DNA of 64,000 nucleotides from Actinoplanes lutulentus (GCF_003259845.1 NZ_QLMJ01000006.1:248001-312000), one strand, 5' to 3'. Shown: positions 8,645 to 17,618, counted from the first letter of the stretch. The notes: generated by a model from the sequence alone, not told the origin. Made by a program: numbers and translations.

Positions 8645-9340
8645 CTAGCTCCGCTTGACGGCGGCCAGGAGGCCGGCGCCTGACGGGATGACCGCCGGGA
8701 TCCAGTCCTCGGACTCGCGGATCGCCTTCACCGTCGCCCTGATGGTCAGGGTGTCCACGTCGCGGGCGGTCGGGTCGGTGATCCGCCCGCCGGCGTGCGC
8801 GCCGTTCACGATCAGCACGCCGCCCGGGCGCAGCATCCGCAGCGCCGCCTCGGTGCAGGCCGCGAACTCGGTGGTGTCCGCGTCCACGAAGATCAGGTCG
8901 TACGCGCCGTCGGCGAGGCGGGGCAGCACGTCCAGGGCGCGGCCGCTGATGATCCGGGTGCGGCCCGGCGGGAAACCGGCTTCCTGGAAGACCCGTCGGG
9001 CGATCCGCTGGTGTTCGTGCTCGACGTCGATCGTGGTGAGGACGCCGTCGGCCCGCATCCCGCGCAGGAGCCAGATACCGCTCACTCCCGTACCCGTGCC
9101 GATCTCGACCACCGACTTGGCGCTGCCCGCGGCAGCGAGAAGGCGGAGCACGGAGCCCGCGCCGGGCGAGACGCAGGGCAGGCCGAGCTCGTGCGCCAGG
9201 GCACGCGCGGTCTGCTGGACTTGGTCCTCGGTGGCGTAGGTCTCGGCGAACGGCGTTGACTGCGGGACCGGCTGACCGAATGAACGGGCTGGACCGATGA
9301 TGGCGACCTCCGGACGGCAGTGGTGACGAGCGTGGTCCAA
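8645..9340 (-). CDS. Class I SAM-dependent O-methyltransferase (Rv1220c-like)
   Basis: A 231-residue methyltransferase of the catechol/caffeoyl-CoA O-methyltransferase family. The SAM-binding motif I is VVEIGTGTGVSGIWLL, motif II is GVLTTIDVEHEHQRIAR, and YDLIFVDAD gives the metal-binding Asp region. In M. tuberculosis the close relative Rv1220c lies beside sigE-rseA-htrA-tatB, and here the gene is again divergent from htrA. No ATG or GTG starts the frame, so TTG at 9340 is the likely start, with lower certainty. The natural substrate of this family is unknown. Confidence 0.87.
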   Translation of the reverse strand: MDHARHHCRPEVAIIGPARSFGQPVPQSTPFAETYATEDQVQQTARALAHELGLPCVSPGAGSVLRLLAAAGSAKSVVEIGTGTGVSGIWLLRGMRADGVLTTIDVEHEHQRIARRVFQEAGFPPGRTRIISGRALDVLPRLADGAYDLIFVDADTTEFAACTEAALRMLRPGGVLIVNGAHAGGRITDPTARDVDTLTIRATVKAIRESEDWIPAVIPSGAGLLAAVKRS

Positions 9341-9512
9341 ACACGCACATCGGATAAGAGAGTAGAGCGATGCTCACGCGTGATGCACTGCGCCGTCGAT
9401 GGATAAACGACCCATGCGGCCCAGGACGGGAATCGGTGGCAAGGTGGTTTCTGCGGAATCCGTGTCATCCTGGATGCTCGGAGCCGCGCGGACCGAGAGT
9501 GGAGGCACCGAA

Positions 9513-10781
9513 GTGACCGACGGCTGGAACTGGCGCCGGCCCTCGGGCCCCGCTGCCCCGGGACCCGTTTCTTCGGGGACGCCCGATCCGGCCTCGCCAT
9601 GGTGGTCCGATGCCATGGCCGACCCGTGGCGTGACCCCTACGCTCCGACGGCGGTGCACGTGCCGGTCGCCCCGATCGGCGACGTCCCGCAGCCGGAGTC
9701 CGTGCCCAACCCCGACGCACCCCGCCGTTCGCTCGGCCCGATTCTGGCGATCTGCCTGGTGACGGCCCTGCTCGCCGGTGGTCTCGGTGGCACGCTGGGC
9801 TTCGTCTTCGCGGTCCGCGGCGGTTATGTGGGCAGTGCCGGCGCTCAGATCGGCGCCACCGACCAGTCGGTTCCGGAGTCGCTGCAGCGGGCGCCCGAGA
9901 CCCTGGCCGGCGTGGCCGAGCGGGTGCTGCCGAGCGTCGTGACGGTCCGTGTCACCGGGGCGATCGGTTCCGGGTTCGTGGTCTCCGCGGACGGTTACGT
10001 CATCACCAACGACCACGTGGTCGAGGGCGCGGGCGACACCCTGTCGGTGTCGTTCAGTGACGGCGCCACGGCTTCGGCGAAAGTGGTCGGCCGTGACCCG
10101 GAGTCCGACATCGCAGTGATCAAAGTCGCAAAGTCCGGGCTCACTCCGGTGGCCCTCGGTGATTCGGACACGATCGCGGTGGGTGACCCGGTGCTCGCGT
10201 TCGGTTCGCCGCTGGCCCTGGTCAACACCGTGACATCCGGCATCGTCAGCGCTCTGGACCGGCCGATCGAGGCCGGCGAGGCGGGCGGCGCCACGCGTTA
10301 TTACGCGGCGATCCAGACCGACGCCGCGGTGAACCAGGGCAACTCCGGCGGCCCACTGGTGAGCGCGGCCGGCCAGGTCATCGGGGTCAACTCGGTGATC
10401 CGCTCGGTGGGCAGCACGGACACCGAGGCGGGCAACATCGGCCTCGCCTTCGCCATCCCGATCAACCAGGCCAAGCGCGTGGCAAAAGACATCATCGACA
10501 CCGGCAAGGCCCGGCGTACGGTGATCGGCGCCGAAGTGGTGACCGGTGAGACCGCGGGTGGCGCCAGGCTGCGCGCGGTGGAGCCGGCCGGTCCGGCAGC
10601 CGCCGCCGGGTTGAAAAGCGGCGACGTGCTCACCCGGATCGACGGGCACGTGCTGGAGGACGGCACCGACCTGATCGCCCTGGTGCGCAAATACGCTCCG
10701 GGCGCGGTGGTGACCGTCGACTACCGCCGGGGCACGAAAGCCACGTCGGCGTCAGTGACGCTGGCCGCAGACACGAACTGA
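9513..10781 (+). CDS. htrA: HtrA/DegP-type membrane-anchored serine protease
   Basis: An extracytoplasmic quality-control protease of 422 residues. A Pro-rich cytoplasmic N-terminus is followed by one membrane segment (LGPILAICLVTALLAGGLGG, about 72-91), then a trypsin-like domain with catalytic His in ITNDHVV, Asp in DPESDIAVIKV and Ser in NQGNSGGPL, and a C-terminal PDZ domain (GARLRAVEPAGPAAAAGLKSG). The GTG at 9513 has GGAGG upstream; an ATG at 9399 opens the frame earlier but adds a non-family extension. It is followed by tatB, as in the mycobacterial sigE locus, where this protease acts in envelope stress and anti-sigma turnover. The sigma and anti-sigma genes are missing here. Confidence 0.92.
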   Translation: MTDGWNWRRPSGPAAPGPVSSGTPDPASPWWSDAMADPWRDPYAPTAVHVPVAPIGDVPQPESVPNPDAPRRSLGPILAICLVTALLAGGLGGTLGFVFAVRGGYVGSAGAQIGATDQSVPESLQRAPETLAGVAERVLPSVVTVRVTGAIGSGFVVSADGYVITNDHVVEGAGDTLSVSFSDGATASAKVVGRDPESDIAVIKVAKSGLTPVALGDSDTIAVGDPVLAFGSPLALVNTVTSGIVSALDRPIEAGEAGGATRYYAAIQTDAAVNQGNSGGPLVSAAGQVIGVNSVIRSVGSTDTEAGNIGLAFAIPINQAKRVAKDIIDTGKARRTVIGAEVVTGETAGGARLRAVEPAGPAAAAGLKSGDVLTRIDGHVLEDGTDLIALVRKYAPGAVVTVDYRRGTKATSASVTLAADTN

Positions 10782-10852
10782 CAGCCGGGCGGGCTGCCAA
10801 CTCACAGCGGCCGTGCGTACGCTTGGCCCGGGACCGCCTGGGAGGCCGTACG

Positions 10853-11257
10853 GTGTTCGAGAATCTGAACTGGTGGGAGATCGGCGCGCTGCTGATGCTG
10901 GCGCTCCTGATCTTCGGGGAACGTCTGCCCAAGGTGATCGGCGACGGTCTGCGCATGCTGCGCGGCCTGCGGGCGATGGCGCAGAACGCGACGACCGACC
11001 TGAGCCGTGAGCTCGGCACCGACATCCAGCTCGAGGACCTGCATCCGAAAGCGTTCATCCGCAAGCACCTGCTGAGCGAGGACGACGAGGCGGCGATCCG
11101 CAAGCCGCTGCAGAACCTCTTCGACGACGTGAAGCAGGACCTCAACGGCGTGAAGACCGAGTTGAGCGACGTCGCGGCAGCGGCCGACATCAAGAAAAAG
11201 ACTGAGCCGGTCGAGAGTCCCCGACCGGCCCAGCGATTCGACTTGGATGCGACCTAG
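10853..11257 (+). CDS. tatB: Twin-arginine translocase subunit TatB
   Basis: A component of the Tat receptor complex that binds folded precursors at the membrane. The 134-residue protein has the TatA/B hallmark: a very short periplasmic end (VFENLNWWEIG), one membrane helix (ALLMLALLIFGERLPKVI) with Glu at its start and the FGERLPK hinge, then an amphipathic helix and a charged tail. The longer tail and Glu in the membrane helix favour TatB over TatA. GGAGG lies 7 nt before the GTG at 10853. Its TAG stop overlaps the convergent mrp stop in the four bases CTAG. Confidence 0.88.
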   Translation: MFENLNWWEIGALLMLALLIFGERLPKVIGDGLRMLRGLRAMAQNATTDLSRELGTDIQLEDLHPKAFIRKHLLSEDDEAAIRKPLQNLFDDVKQDLNGVKTELSDVAAAADIKKKTEPVESPRPAQRFDLDAT

Positions 11258-12402
11258 CGCTTGGTGGTGACCGCCAGTCCCAGCGGCTTGCCGACCAGGG
11301 ACTCGCGGCGGATCGCCAGCTTGTCGGCCACGCTGTCCAGGGCCTTGGCCGCCGGTGACTCCGGGTCGGCCAGCACGATCGGGGTGCCGGCGTCGCCGGC
11401 CTCACGGACCCGGGTGTCCAGCGGGATCTGACCCAGCAGCGGCACGCGGGCGCCGACGGTCTTGGTGAGCGACTCGGCGACGGTCTCGCCACCACCCGAG
11501 CCGAAGACCTCCATGCGTGAGCCGTCCGGCAGCTCCAGCCACGACATGTTCTCCACGACGCCGACCAGGCGCTGGTGGGTCTGCAGCGCGATCGCGCCAG
11601 CCCGCTCGGCCACCTCGGCGGCGGCCATCTGCGGCGTGGTGACGACCAGGATCTCCGCGTTCGGCAGGAGCTGGGCCAGTGAGATCGCCACGTCACCGGT
11701 GCCCGGCGGCAGGTCGAGCAGCAGGACGTCGAGGTCACCCCAGTAGACGTCGGCGAGGAACTGCTGCAGCGCGCGGTGCAGCATCGGCCCGCGCCAGACC
11801 ACCGCGGCGTTGCCGGCGGTGAACATGCCGATCGAGATGACTTTCACACCGTGCGACTGCGGCGGCATGATCATTTCTTCGACCCGGGTGGGCTTGCCCT
11901 CCACGCCGAGCATCCGCGGCACCGAGTGGCCGTAGATGTCCGCGTCGACGACACCGACCGACAGGCCACGTTTCGCGAGCGCCGCCGCGAGGTTCACCGT
12001 CACGCTGGACTTGCCGACGCCGCCCTTGCCGCTCGCCACCGCGTACACACGCGTGCGAGAGCCGGGCTGGGCGAAGGGAATGACCGGTTCCGCGGAATCG
12101 CCACCACCGCGCAGCGTGCTCTGCAGCGCTTTGCGCTGCTCCTCGTTCATCACGCCGAAGTTGATCTCGACCCGGTCGATGCTCGGGAGTTTGGTGAGAG
12201 CGGCGGTGATGTCGTTGGTCAGCTTGTCGCGCAGCGGGCAGCCGGCGACAGTGAGCAGCAGGTCGACCTTTACCAGGCCTTCGCTGACGGTGAAACCGGA
12301 GACCATGCCGAGGTCGGTGATCGGGCGGCGGATCTCGGGGTCGTCAACGGTCGCCAGTGCGGCCTGGATGGCGTCCTCGAGCGTCGATGCAGGTGCGGAC
12401 AT
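11254..12402 (-). CDS. mrp: Mrp/NBP35-type Fe-S cluster carrier ATPase
   Basis: A cytoplasmic P-loop protein thought to carry and transfer [4Fe-4S] clusters; 382 residues. An N-terminal MIP18/DUF59 domain (about 1-95, with VAGCPLRDKLTNDI) is followed by the Mrp ATPase with the deviant Walker A motif GKGGVGKSSVTVNLA, then VDADIYGHSVPRMLG and DVLLLDLPPGTGD. The usual C-terminal CxxC of Mrp proteins is not evident, which is common in actinobacteria. I take the second of two ATGs (12402) because TAGCAT ends 7 nt upstream, giving a leaderless start; the first ATG overlaps that box. It lies between tatB and DUF1003, as in mycobacteria. Confidence 0.9.
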   Translation of the reverse strand: MSAPASTLEDAIQAALATVDDPEIRRPITDLGMVSGFTVSEGLVKVDLLLTVAGCPLRDKLTNDITAALTKLPSIDRVEINFGVMNEEQRKALQSTLRGGGDSAEPVIPFAQPGSRTRVYAVASGKGGVGKSSVTVNLAAALAKRGLSVGVVDADIYGHSVPRMLGVEGKPTRVEEMIMPPQSHGVKVISIGMFTAGNAAVVWRGPMLHRALQQFLADVYWGDLDVLLLDLPPGTGDVAISLAQLLPNAEILVVTTPQMAAAEVAERAGAIALQTHQRLVGVVENMSWLELPDGSRMEVFGSGGGETVAESLTKTVGARVPLLGQIPLDTRVREAGDAGTPIVLADPESPAAKALDSVADKLAIRRESLVGKPLGLAVTTKR

Positions 12403-12409
12403 GTTTGCC

Positions 12410-12415
12410 ATGCTA
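12410..12415 (-). promoter_or_regulatory. -10 box for leaderless mrp
   Basis: TAGCAT on the minus strand ends 7 nt before the ATG at 12402. It overlaps the earlier ATG, which argues for the second start. Confidence 0.4.
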
Positions 12416-12423
12416 CGTCGAGC

Positions 12424-12948
12424 TCAGGGGTGCTCTTCCTCCCACTCCATCCGAGCCCGCTTGTCCCGCCGATGGGCCGCTTCGTCCAGTTCGTCAGCGA
12501 GTCTCGCGAGCTCGTTGCGGATGAAATCGCGGGTGGCGACCTCGCCGAGAGCGATCCGCAGCGAGGCGATCTCCCTGGTCAGGTACTCGGTGTCGGCCTT
12601 CTGCAGCGCGGCCCGCCGCCGGTCCTCCTCCATCGAGAGGCGATCCCGGTCGGATTGCCGGTTCTGCGCCAAAAGGATCAAGGGCGCCGCATAGGAGGCC
12701 TGCAACGACAAGATCAAGGTCAAGAACGTGAATGTGTACGGGTCGAAGCGCATGTCGGCCGGCGCCAGCGTGTTCCACGCGAACCAGGCGGCGATCAGCA
12801 CGGTCATGTACACGATGAACTTCGCCGTGCCCATGTACCGCGCGATCGCCTCCGACCAGCGGCCGAACGCCTCCGGGTCGAATTTCGGCAGATGCACGCG
12901 ACCCGGCTCGCGGGGCTGGTCCAGACGGTCGCGGCGTGGCTCGCTCAT
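12424..12948 (-). CDS. DUF1003 family membrane protein
   Basis: A 174-residue protein with two membrane segments (about residues 38-58, FIVYMTVLIAAWFAWN, and 72-92, YTFTFLTLILSLQASYAAPL) and the DUF1003 signature SLQASYAAPLILLAQNRQSDRDR, followed by a coiled-coil tail rich in Glu, Arg and Lys. Function is unknown; in E. coli-type genomes the family has been linked to cyanide tolerance, but that cannot be inferred here. Its start overlaps the stop of the upstream MgtE/CBS gene by 4 bp, the conserved arrangement in actinobacteria. Confidence 0.87.
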   Translation of the reverse strand: MSEPRRDRLDQPREPGRVHLPKFDPEAFGRWSEAIARYMGTAKFIVYMTVLIAAWFAWNTLAPADMRFDPYTFTFLTLILSLQASYAAPLILLAQNRQSDRDRLSMEEDRRRAALQKADTEYLTREIASLRIALGEVATRDFIRNELARLADELDEAAHRRDKRARMEWEEEHP

Positions 12949-14219
12949 GTTTGATCCGCCAGCTCATCGTCGTGGGCGTCACGGTCACGCCAGTCCCTGG
13001 GCAGCGAGTGGTCCAGCACGTCGTCGACGGTCACCGCGCCGAGCAGCCGGTGCGCCGAGTCGACCACGGGCATGGCGATCAGGTCGTACGTCGCCATCCG
13101 CCGGGTGATCTCCAGCAGCGTGGTCTCCGGGCGCAGCGGGTCGATGCCGCTGTCCACCAGGCCGCCGACGATCGACGACGGCGGCTCGCGCAGCAGCCGC
13201 TGGAAGTGCACCATGCCCAGATATTTACCGGTCGGCGTGGCGCTCGGCGCCCGGGCCACGAAGACCTGCGCCGCGACGACCGGATGCAGTTCGGGCTCGC
13301 GGATCCGGGCCAGGGCCTCGGCGACAGTGGTGTCCGGCGTGAGGATCACCGGTTCCGAGGTCATCACACTGCCCGCGGTGCCCGGCCGGTAGTTCATCAG
13401 CTGCCGGACCGGCGCCGCCTCCTCCGGCTCCATCAGGTCGAGGAGCACCGCCTGCTCGGACTTGGGCAGCTCGGCGAGCAGGTCGGCCGCGTCGTCCGGA
13501 TCCATCCGTTCGAGCACGTCGGCGGCGCGTTCCCGGTCCAGCCGGGCCAGGATCTCCACCTGGTCGTGCTCGGGCAGCTCCTCCAGCACGTCGGCCAGCT
13601 TGCGGTCGCTCAGCGCGGCCGCTATCTCGTTGCGGCGGGCGTCCGGCAGGTCCTGCAGCGCGTTCGCCATGTCGGCGGGACGCATCTGGTCGAGCAGCGC
13701 CAGCAGGTTCGACGTGCCCTGGGTGTCGGTCGGCCCGACCAGCCCGCGGATCCGGTTGTACTCCGCCTGGTAGACGTGACCGCGCCGGGCCAGCCGGCCG
13801 GTGTGCTCCCGGACTGCCAGCCGCGTGATGATCCACTCGGTGTTCCGGTTCAGCTCCATCCCGATGTCGACCACGATGCCGATGTGGTCCGGGCCGTCGC
13901 CGTGCTCCGGGACCACGGTGACCCGCCGGTCCAGCAGATCCTCCAGGGCCAGCAGCTCGTTCGGCCGCTTCTCGAACCGGCGCAGATTCAACGTGCCGGT
14001 GCTCAGGACAACCGACTCGGCGTCCATGCTGGTGAAACGTCCGATCGGCAGGAAGATGCGCCGGCGCAGCGCCATCTCGGCGACCAGCCCGACGATCTGC
14101 GGCGGCCGGTTCGTGGTGCGCAGCCGGACCACGGCGTCGCGTACCCGCCCGACCCGGTCGCCATTGGGGTCGAACACCGGAAGCCCGGCGAGGCGAGCCA
14201 GATAAACCCTCGTCCCCAT
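12945..14219 (-). CDS. PRC-barrel, MgtE N-domain and CBS-pair protein
   Basis: A 424-residue cytoplasmic protein that has the regulatory parts of the MgtE magnesium channel but no membrane domain. Order: PRC-barrel-like region (residues about 1-75, VYLARLAGLPVFDPNGDRVG), a second barrel-like region, the MgtE N superhelix (about 190-280; ELPEHDQVEILARLDRERAA, then DPDDAADLLAEL), and two CBS motifs (about 290-415) ending VDDVLDHSLPRDWRDR. CBS pairs usually bind adenosyl ligands or Mg-ATP. It is coupled to DUF1003, suggesting the two act together in magnesium or membrane physiology (inference). An in-frame GTG two codons upstream is an alternative start. Confidence 0.86.
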   Translation of the reverse strand: MGTRVYLARLAGLPVFDPNGDRVGRVRDAVVRLRTTNRPPQIVGLVAEMALRRRIFLPIGRFTSMDAESVVLSTGTLNLRRFEKRPNELLALEDLLDRRVTVVPEHGDGPDHIGIVVDIGMELNRNTEWIITRLAVREHTGRLARRGHVYQAEYNRIRGLVGPTDTQGTSNLLALLDQMRPADMANALQDLPDARRNEIAAALSDRKLADVLEELPEHDQVEILARLDRERAADVLERMDPDDAADLLAELPKSEQAVLLDLMEPEEAAPVRQLMNYRPGTAGSVMTSEPVILTPDTTVAEALARIREPELHPVVAAQVFVARAPSATPTGKYLGMVHFQRLLREPPSSIVGGLVDSGIDPLRPETTLLEITRRMATYDLIAMPVVDSAHRLLGAVTVDDVLDHSLPRDWRDRDAHDDELADQT

Positions 14220-14240
14220 GGTCACGCCCTCAGGTTAGGT

Positions 14241-14246
14241 TAAGGT
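14241..14246 (+). promoter_or_regulatory. -10 box for leaderless phzF-like gene
   Basis: TAAGGT ends 6 nt before the ATG at 14253 and no ribosome site is present, so the message probably starts at the ATG. Confidence 0.45.
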
Positions 14247-14252
14247 CCGGAC

Positions 14253-15131
14253 ATGTCCACCGTGGCGTACGAGATCGTCGACGTGTTCACCGATCGGCCT
14301 TTCGCGGGAAATCCGCTCGCGGTGGTCTACAGTGCCGACGCCCCCGCCACCGGTGCTCTCGCCGCCGGCCAGATGCAAACGTTGGCGCGCGAGTTCAACC
14401 TGGCCGAGACGATCTTCATTCTTGCCCCGAGTGCCGAAGGCGCAACCTACCGAGTGCGGATCTTCACCACCGAGACCGAGTTGCCGTTCGCCGGTCATCC
14501 CTCGGTGGGCGCCGCCGTGACGCTGATGCGCCGCGGCGATTTCCCGCCGGGCCGGGTGGTGCAGGAATGCGGCGCGGGTCTGCTGCCGATCGAGGTCACC
14601 GCCGCGGGCTCGGCCACGCTCACCGGCGGAACACCCGCACTCGGCGATCCGATCGCGGCGGAACCGCTGCTCGAAACCCTCAGCCTGACGGCCTCGGATC
14701 TCGCCGGTCACCCCAGGACCGCCGGCTGCGGCTTGGATTGGACATTCCTTCCGGTACGCCGGGAGGCGCTGGCCAGGATTCAGTTGAACACGCCAGCGGC
14801 CACCAGGCACGGCGTGACCGGGATATGCGCCTTCTCGTGGTCGGACGGTGCCGCACACGCCCGGGTCTTCGTTCCCGGCGAGTCGGTCTGGGAGGACCCG
14901 GCCACCGGCTCGGCAGCGCTCGGCCTGGGCGTGTGGCTGGTCGCGGAAGGCCTGCTGCCCGGTGACGGCGAGTCGGCGTATCGGGTGCATCAGGGCCACG
15001 AGATGAAGCGGCCGTCCCTGCTGGACTGCACGGTGACCGCGAAAGGCGGCACGGCGACGTCAGCGACGGTGGCCGGGCACGTCTGCGCGATAGCCAAGGG
15101 CGAGATCGCGGTCCCGCCGTTCGTCGGCTGA
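14253..15131 (+). CDS. PhzF family isomerase/epimerase-like protein
   Basis: A 292-residue member of the PhzF/diaminopimelate-epimerase fold. It has both half-domains: YEIVDVFTDRPFAGNPLAVV, the catalytic Glu in NLAETIFIL, TELPFAGHPSVGAAVTL, and in the second half FVPGESVWEDPATGSAALGL. Family members catalyse suprafacial hydrogen shifts on varied substrates; nothing here points to phenazine synthesis, since no phz genes are nearby. It is divergent from the MgtE/CBS gene and is probably transcribed as a leaderless message. Confidence 0.88.
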   Translation: MSTVAYEIVDVFTDRPFAGNPLAVVYSADAPATGALAAGQMQTLAREFNLAETIFILAPSAEGATYRVRIFTTETELPFAGHPSVGAAVTLMRRGDFPPGRVVQECGAGLLPIEVTAAGSATLTGGTPALGDPIAAEPLLETLSLTASDLAGHPRTAGCGLDWTFLPVRREALARIQLNTPAATRHGVTGICAFSWSDGAAHARVFVPGESVWEDPATGSAALGLGVWLVAEGLLPGDGESAYRVHQGHEMKRPSLLDCTVTAKGGTATSATVAGHVCAIAKGEIAVPPFVG

Positions 15132-15136
15132 CCCGT

Positions 15137-15631
15137 CTAACGCTTGCGAACCCGGTGCAGGCGGAACGGCTTTCGCGTCTCCACCCGGGCCGGTGTCTCC
15201 CGGGGCGCCTCCGCCGCGGACTCGGCCGGTAGGTCGGGAGCGCCGACAGCGGACTCGGCGGCCGGGACCAGCCGGACCACCGCGCAGTCGTTCGCCGCCC
15301 ACCGCGCCGCGACCTCGTCGGCCGAACCCGACGCGTTCAGACGCTTGCCGGCCAGCGCGGGCGCGATCGAACCCCACTCCTCGCTGCCCGGGACGAGCCG
15401 TTCGACCACGGCCTCGGTCACCACGATCAGGCCGCCGTGATCACCGCGCAGCCGGACCGTGGCCCGATCCGCCTCGGCCAGCCCGGGTGCGAACTGCTCA
15501 CCCGGCCCGCTGACCACCACGATCGAGTTCTCGGCCGGCATGCACCACAAGGCGTACGCCGGACCGTCGCCTACCGAGATCCAGGCGATCGCCGCTTTCT
15601 TGATCGCCTCGTCGAGCACGCCAGAGGTCAC
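15137..15631 (-). CDS. Hypothetical protein
   Basis: A 164-residue protein I do not recognise. Residues about 1-110 form a compact alpha/beta region (LDEAIKKAAIAWISVGDGPA, then ENSIVVVSGPGEQF and GGLIVVTEAVVERLVPGS) that resembles a small pyridoxamine-oxidase-like or binding fold, and the C-terminus is basic (RKPFRLHRVRKR). The GTG at 15631 starts 4 nt after the stop of the HAD gene, so the two are almost certainly one operon. A longer frame from 15679 would overlap that gene by 44 bp and is less likely. Confidence 0.65.
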   Translation of the reverse strand: MTSGVLDEAIKKAAIAWISVGDGPAYALWCMPAENSIVVVSGPGEQFAPGLAEADRATVRLRGDHGGLIVVTEAVVERLVPGSEEWGSIAPALAGKRLNASGSADEVAARWAANDCAVVRLVPAAESAVGAPDLPAESAAEAPRETPARVETRKPFRLHRVRKR

Positions 15632-15635
15632 CGGG

Positions 15636-16337
15636 TCATCCTGCCATCGCCGGCGTGTGGTGGAGCAGTCCCAGCACATCGGTCAGCGATCGCACGGTGC
15701 GCCCGGCGAAATTCGTGTCGGCGTCGAAGACCAGATGGTTCGCGAGATCCGGGGCGGCCAGCCGGACCGGCGTCATCCCGACCGCGGCCGCGCCGGTCAG
15801 CTCGTGGCTGCCGCCGTCACCGACGTAGAGACAGTCCTCCGGGAAAACGCCGAGTCGCTCACAGGCCGCCAGGTAGATCGCGGGATCCGGTTTGCAGACA
15901 CCGAGCTCGACCGAGTAGATCTGTGCGTCCAGCAGCGGCGCCACCGGAAGGCCCGGCAGGAAGGCGGGAAGTTCGTGGGTGCAGTCACTGATCAACGCGG
16001 TGCGTACGCCCCGGCCCCGGATGGCGGTGAGCGCGCTGACCGCGTCGTGCCGCAGCCGGGTGTCGGCGCGCAGCGCGTCGATCCGGGCCGGCATGGCGGC
16101 GCGGATGGCGCCCGGGCGTGGCCGGCCACCGGCCTGCTCGATCACCCAGCGGAGGGTGGCTTCCGCCGAGCCGTACCGTCCGCAGGCCCGGGCCCGGAAG
16201 GTCCGGTCGAGGACGCCGGTGACGGTCTCGGGGTCGGCACCGAGCGACCGGGCAATGTCCGCGTGCTGGGGGCCGCGCTGGACAGAACGGGTCAAGGTGC
16301 CGAAAAAGTCGAACACGACCGCACGGTATGCGGGCAT
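15636..16337 (-). CDS. HAD family hydrolase
   Basis: A 233-residue haloacid-dehalogenase-like hydrolase. Motif I is VFDFFGTLTRS: the nucleophile Asp is present, but the second Asp of the phosphatase DxD motif is Phe, as also seen in many uncharacterised actinobacterial members. Motif II (ALISDCTHE) and motif III-IV (GVCKPDPAIYLAACERLG, then CLYVGDGGSHELTGA) are intact. The missing acid makes a classical phosphatase reaction uncertain. The ATG at 16337 has GGAGG upstream; an ATG at 16358 would add 7 residues. It precedes the hypothetical gene by 4 nt. Confidence 0.86.
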   Translation of the reverse strand: MPAYRAVVFDFFGTLTRSVQRGPQHADIARSLGADPETVTGVLDRTFRARACGRYGSAEATLRWVIEQAGGRPRPGAIRAAMPARIDALRADTRLRHDAVSALTAIRGRGVRTALISDCTHELPAFLPGLPVAPLLDAQIYSVELGVCKPDPAIYLAACERLGVFPEDCLYVGDGGSHELTGAAAVGMTPVRLAAPDLANHLVFDADTNFAGRTVRSLTDVLGLLHHTPAMAG

Positions 16338-16471
16338 GTAAATCGGCCTCCAGGGCATCGAGGGAAGAAAACGGCAGAGGAGCCGTCGGTGACTGTAGCC
16401 ACTCCGTCACTGTCAGCCAATAGACATCTGCAACTTGCGCAGTTCGGCTGTGCAAGAAGCGACGGCCGGGG

Positions 16472-17440
16472 ATGAATATGCGCTCACCGCGTCAAGACGC
16501 CGCTTCGATCACGCGTACCCAAGGAATTGGATCTGGAATTCTGCCGCCGCCGACAACGGTGATTGCGCTGGTCGTGGCCATCCTGGCGGTCTCGTCCTCG
16601 GGACCGTTGATCGCTTTCGCCGCGGCACCGGCGCTCGCTGTCGCCTTCTGGCGCAACGCGCTCGCGACGGCGGCACTCACTCCTGTCGTGCTGGCATCCC
16701 GGCGCACCGAGGTGACCGGAATCATCAGTGGGCCGCTGCGGCGCGAGGGTCTTTTCTGCGTTCTTGCCGGAATTGCCCTTGCCGCGCACTTCTCCACCTG
16801 GATGCCGGCGGTCCAACTCGGTACGGTCGCGACCGCCACCGCGCTGGTCGCCACCCAGCCGGTCTGGCAGGGCCTGATCGCGGCCGCGCAGGGCCGCCGC
16901 CCGTCGCTCACCGGCTGGATCGGCATCGGCCTCGCGGTCGCCGGAGCGGCCTGGGCCACCGGCGCCGACTTCGGAGTCTCCTCACAGGCCGTGTTCGCCG
17001 ACGTGCTCGCGCTGGCCGGCGGCATGTTTGCGGCGGTCTACACGGCCCTCGGCGAGCGGGCCCGGATCTCGCTGAGCACGACGACGTACACCTGGATCTG
17101 TTACGGCACGTGCGGCGTGATCCTGCTGGTCGTGTGCGTGGGCTCCGGCACGAAGCTGAGCGGTTACGACGGACGGACCTGGGCGGCGATTCTCGCCCTG
17201 GTGGTGGGCGCGCAGCTGCTGGGGCACTCGATGTTCAGTTATGCGCTCCAGCACACGTCGGCGACCGCGGTCAGCGTGCTGATCCTGCTGGAGGTGCCGG
17301 GCGCCGCGCTGATCGCCTGGTGGTGGCTCGGCCAGGAGATCCGCCCGGGTTCGCTGCCGGGCCTGGCGCTGCTCCTCGCCGGTGTCGCCGTGGTGATCAT
17401 CGGCGCGGCGCGCGCCGGGCGGGCCGCTCCTCCGCCCTGA
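16472..17440 (+). CDS. EamA/DMT-superfamily transporter
   Basis: A 322-residue inner-membrane protein with about ten membrane segments arranged as two EamA repeats (about 25-160 and 170-310). Typical features are the ATATALVATQPVWQGLIAA end of repeat one and the HTSATAVSVLILLEVPGAAL end of repeat two. The family exports metabolites such as amino acids and nucleobases; no substrate can be assigned. The gene is divergent from the HAD gene, with a 134-bp gap between their starts, and is followed by a 178-bp gap with a short direct repeat. Confidence 0.87.
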   Translation: MNMRSPRQDAASITRTQGIGSGILPPPTTVIALVVAILAVSSSGPLIAFAAAPALAVAFWRNALATAALTPVVLASRRTEVTGIISGPLRREGLFCVLAGIALAAHFSTWMPAVQLGTVATATALVATQPVWQGLIAAAQGRRPSLTGWIGIGLAVAGAAWATGADFGVSSQAVFADVLALAGGMFAAVYTALGERARISLSTTTYTWICYGTCGVILLVVCVGSGTKLSGYDGRTWAAILALVVGAQLLGHSMFSYALQHTSATAVSVLILLEVPGAALIAWWWLGQEIRPGSLPGLALLLAGVAVVIIGAARAGRAAPPP

Positions 17441-17618
17441 TTCCGGTTCCGAGTTGGGTCCTGATTTCGGTCCTGATTTCGGTTGATAAAAGACAAAACC
17501 CTCTTTCTGTACGCCTTCCGCCGCACAACCTGTCTTATCGGGTACGGCTCTGGGCCGTCACCCAGGGCGCGGTTCCGCTCGTTGCACCAGCAATCGGGGG
17601 AAACCGAGGGGGAGTGCG

